The notes beneath the pieces were generated by a model. That model made no database searches. It was given only the letters and a program-made list of their open reading frames with translations, and was not told where the DNA came from. The position numbers and the translations under genes are program-made. Of a DNA stretch of 64,000 bases, positions 63,944 to 64,000 are shown piece by piece. Origin of the DNA: Amyelois transitella (taxonomy: Eukaryota > Arthropoda > Insecta > Lepidoptera > Pyralidae); NCBI RefSeq assembly GCF_032362555.1, contig NC_083509.1, positions 1,364,001 to 1,428,000 of the forward strand. The letters are read 5' to 3'. The number at the start of each line of letters is the position of its first letter. The stretch's first letter is position 1.

Positions 63944-64000
63944 CTGTAACAAAATTATTAAATCAATTGATTTTTTTCTAATAGGTACTCAAATATAAAA

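Overview
The window looks like moth (Lepidoptera) nuclear DNA. It is AT-rich, has spliced genes with GT-AG introns and no operons, and is saturated with short interspersed repeats. The best host marker is a complete 12-exon sensory neuron membrane protein 2 gene (SNMP2, CD36 family) on the + strand, from 26664 to 62401.

Host genes in order: (1) the last two exons of an SLC36-type amino-acid transporter (+, 409-2434); (2) four exons of a secreted chymotrypsin-like serine protease (-, 7305 down to 3087), convergent with the transporter, with its signal-peptide exon not found; (3) about 19 kb of repeat-filled spacer; (4) SNMP2, whose first intron alone is 15 kb; (5) the last coding exon of an unrecognised gene (-, 63943-63811), convergent with SNMP2.

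Repeat names used below. S1 is a SINE of about 260 bp that starts with a GTGCCG/CGGCAC hairpin, ends in (ATGT)n and makes 9-13 bp target duplications. S2 is a SINE with a tRNA-like head (A box TGGCGCAGCGG, B box GGTTCGAATCC) and an AT-rich (TTTA)n-like tail. RTE-like means the 3' end of a non-LTR retrotransposon that encodes the last ~90 residues of its polymerase and also ends in (ATGT)n. H1 is a ~270 bp Helitron-like repeat that starts near TCTATACTAATATTATA and ends CACAGCTAGT. H2 is a ~210 bp repeat that starts CTAGAGGCCGCCCGCGACTT and ends TATAATATTAGTAGG.

Autonomous-type transposons are: a 2.9 kb element with an intact 726-760 residue hAT-like protein, TAGGGTGGGCC termini and an 8-bp target duplication (17658-20551); two decayed Tc1-type elements that share a putative intron and the same lesions (31837-33392, 44409-45949); a mariner with an uninterrupted DD34D transposase (56952-58272); and, antisense inside SNMP2 intron 5, a LINE with an intact 986-residue endonuclease/reverse transcriptase that appears nested in a second element carrying a 319-residue FP-type ORF1.

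The most unusual theme is how the repeats relate to splice sites. One S1 copy sits exactly at the acceptor of protease exon 1, another has duplicated the acceptor AG of protease exon 2, and another lies four bases inside the donor of SNMP2 exon 10. The transporter carries a 77-bp tandem triplication of a whole 3' splice site. SNMP2 carries a 148-bp tandem duplication of the end of exon 11 and a displaced, stop-less copy of its terminal exon 0.9 kb downstream.
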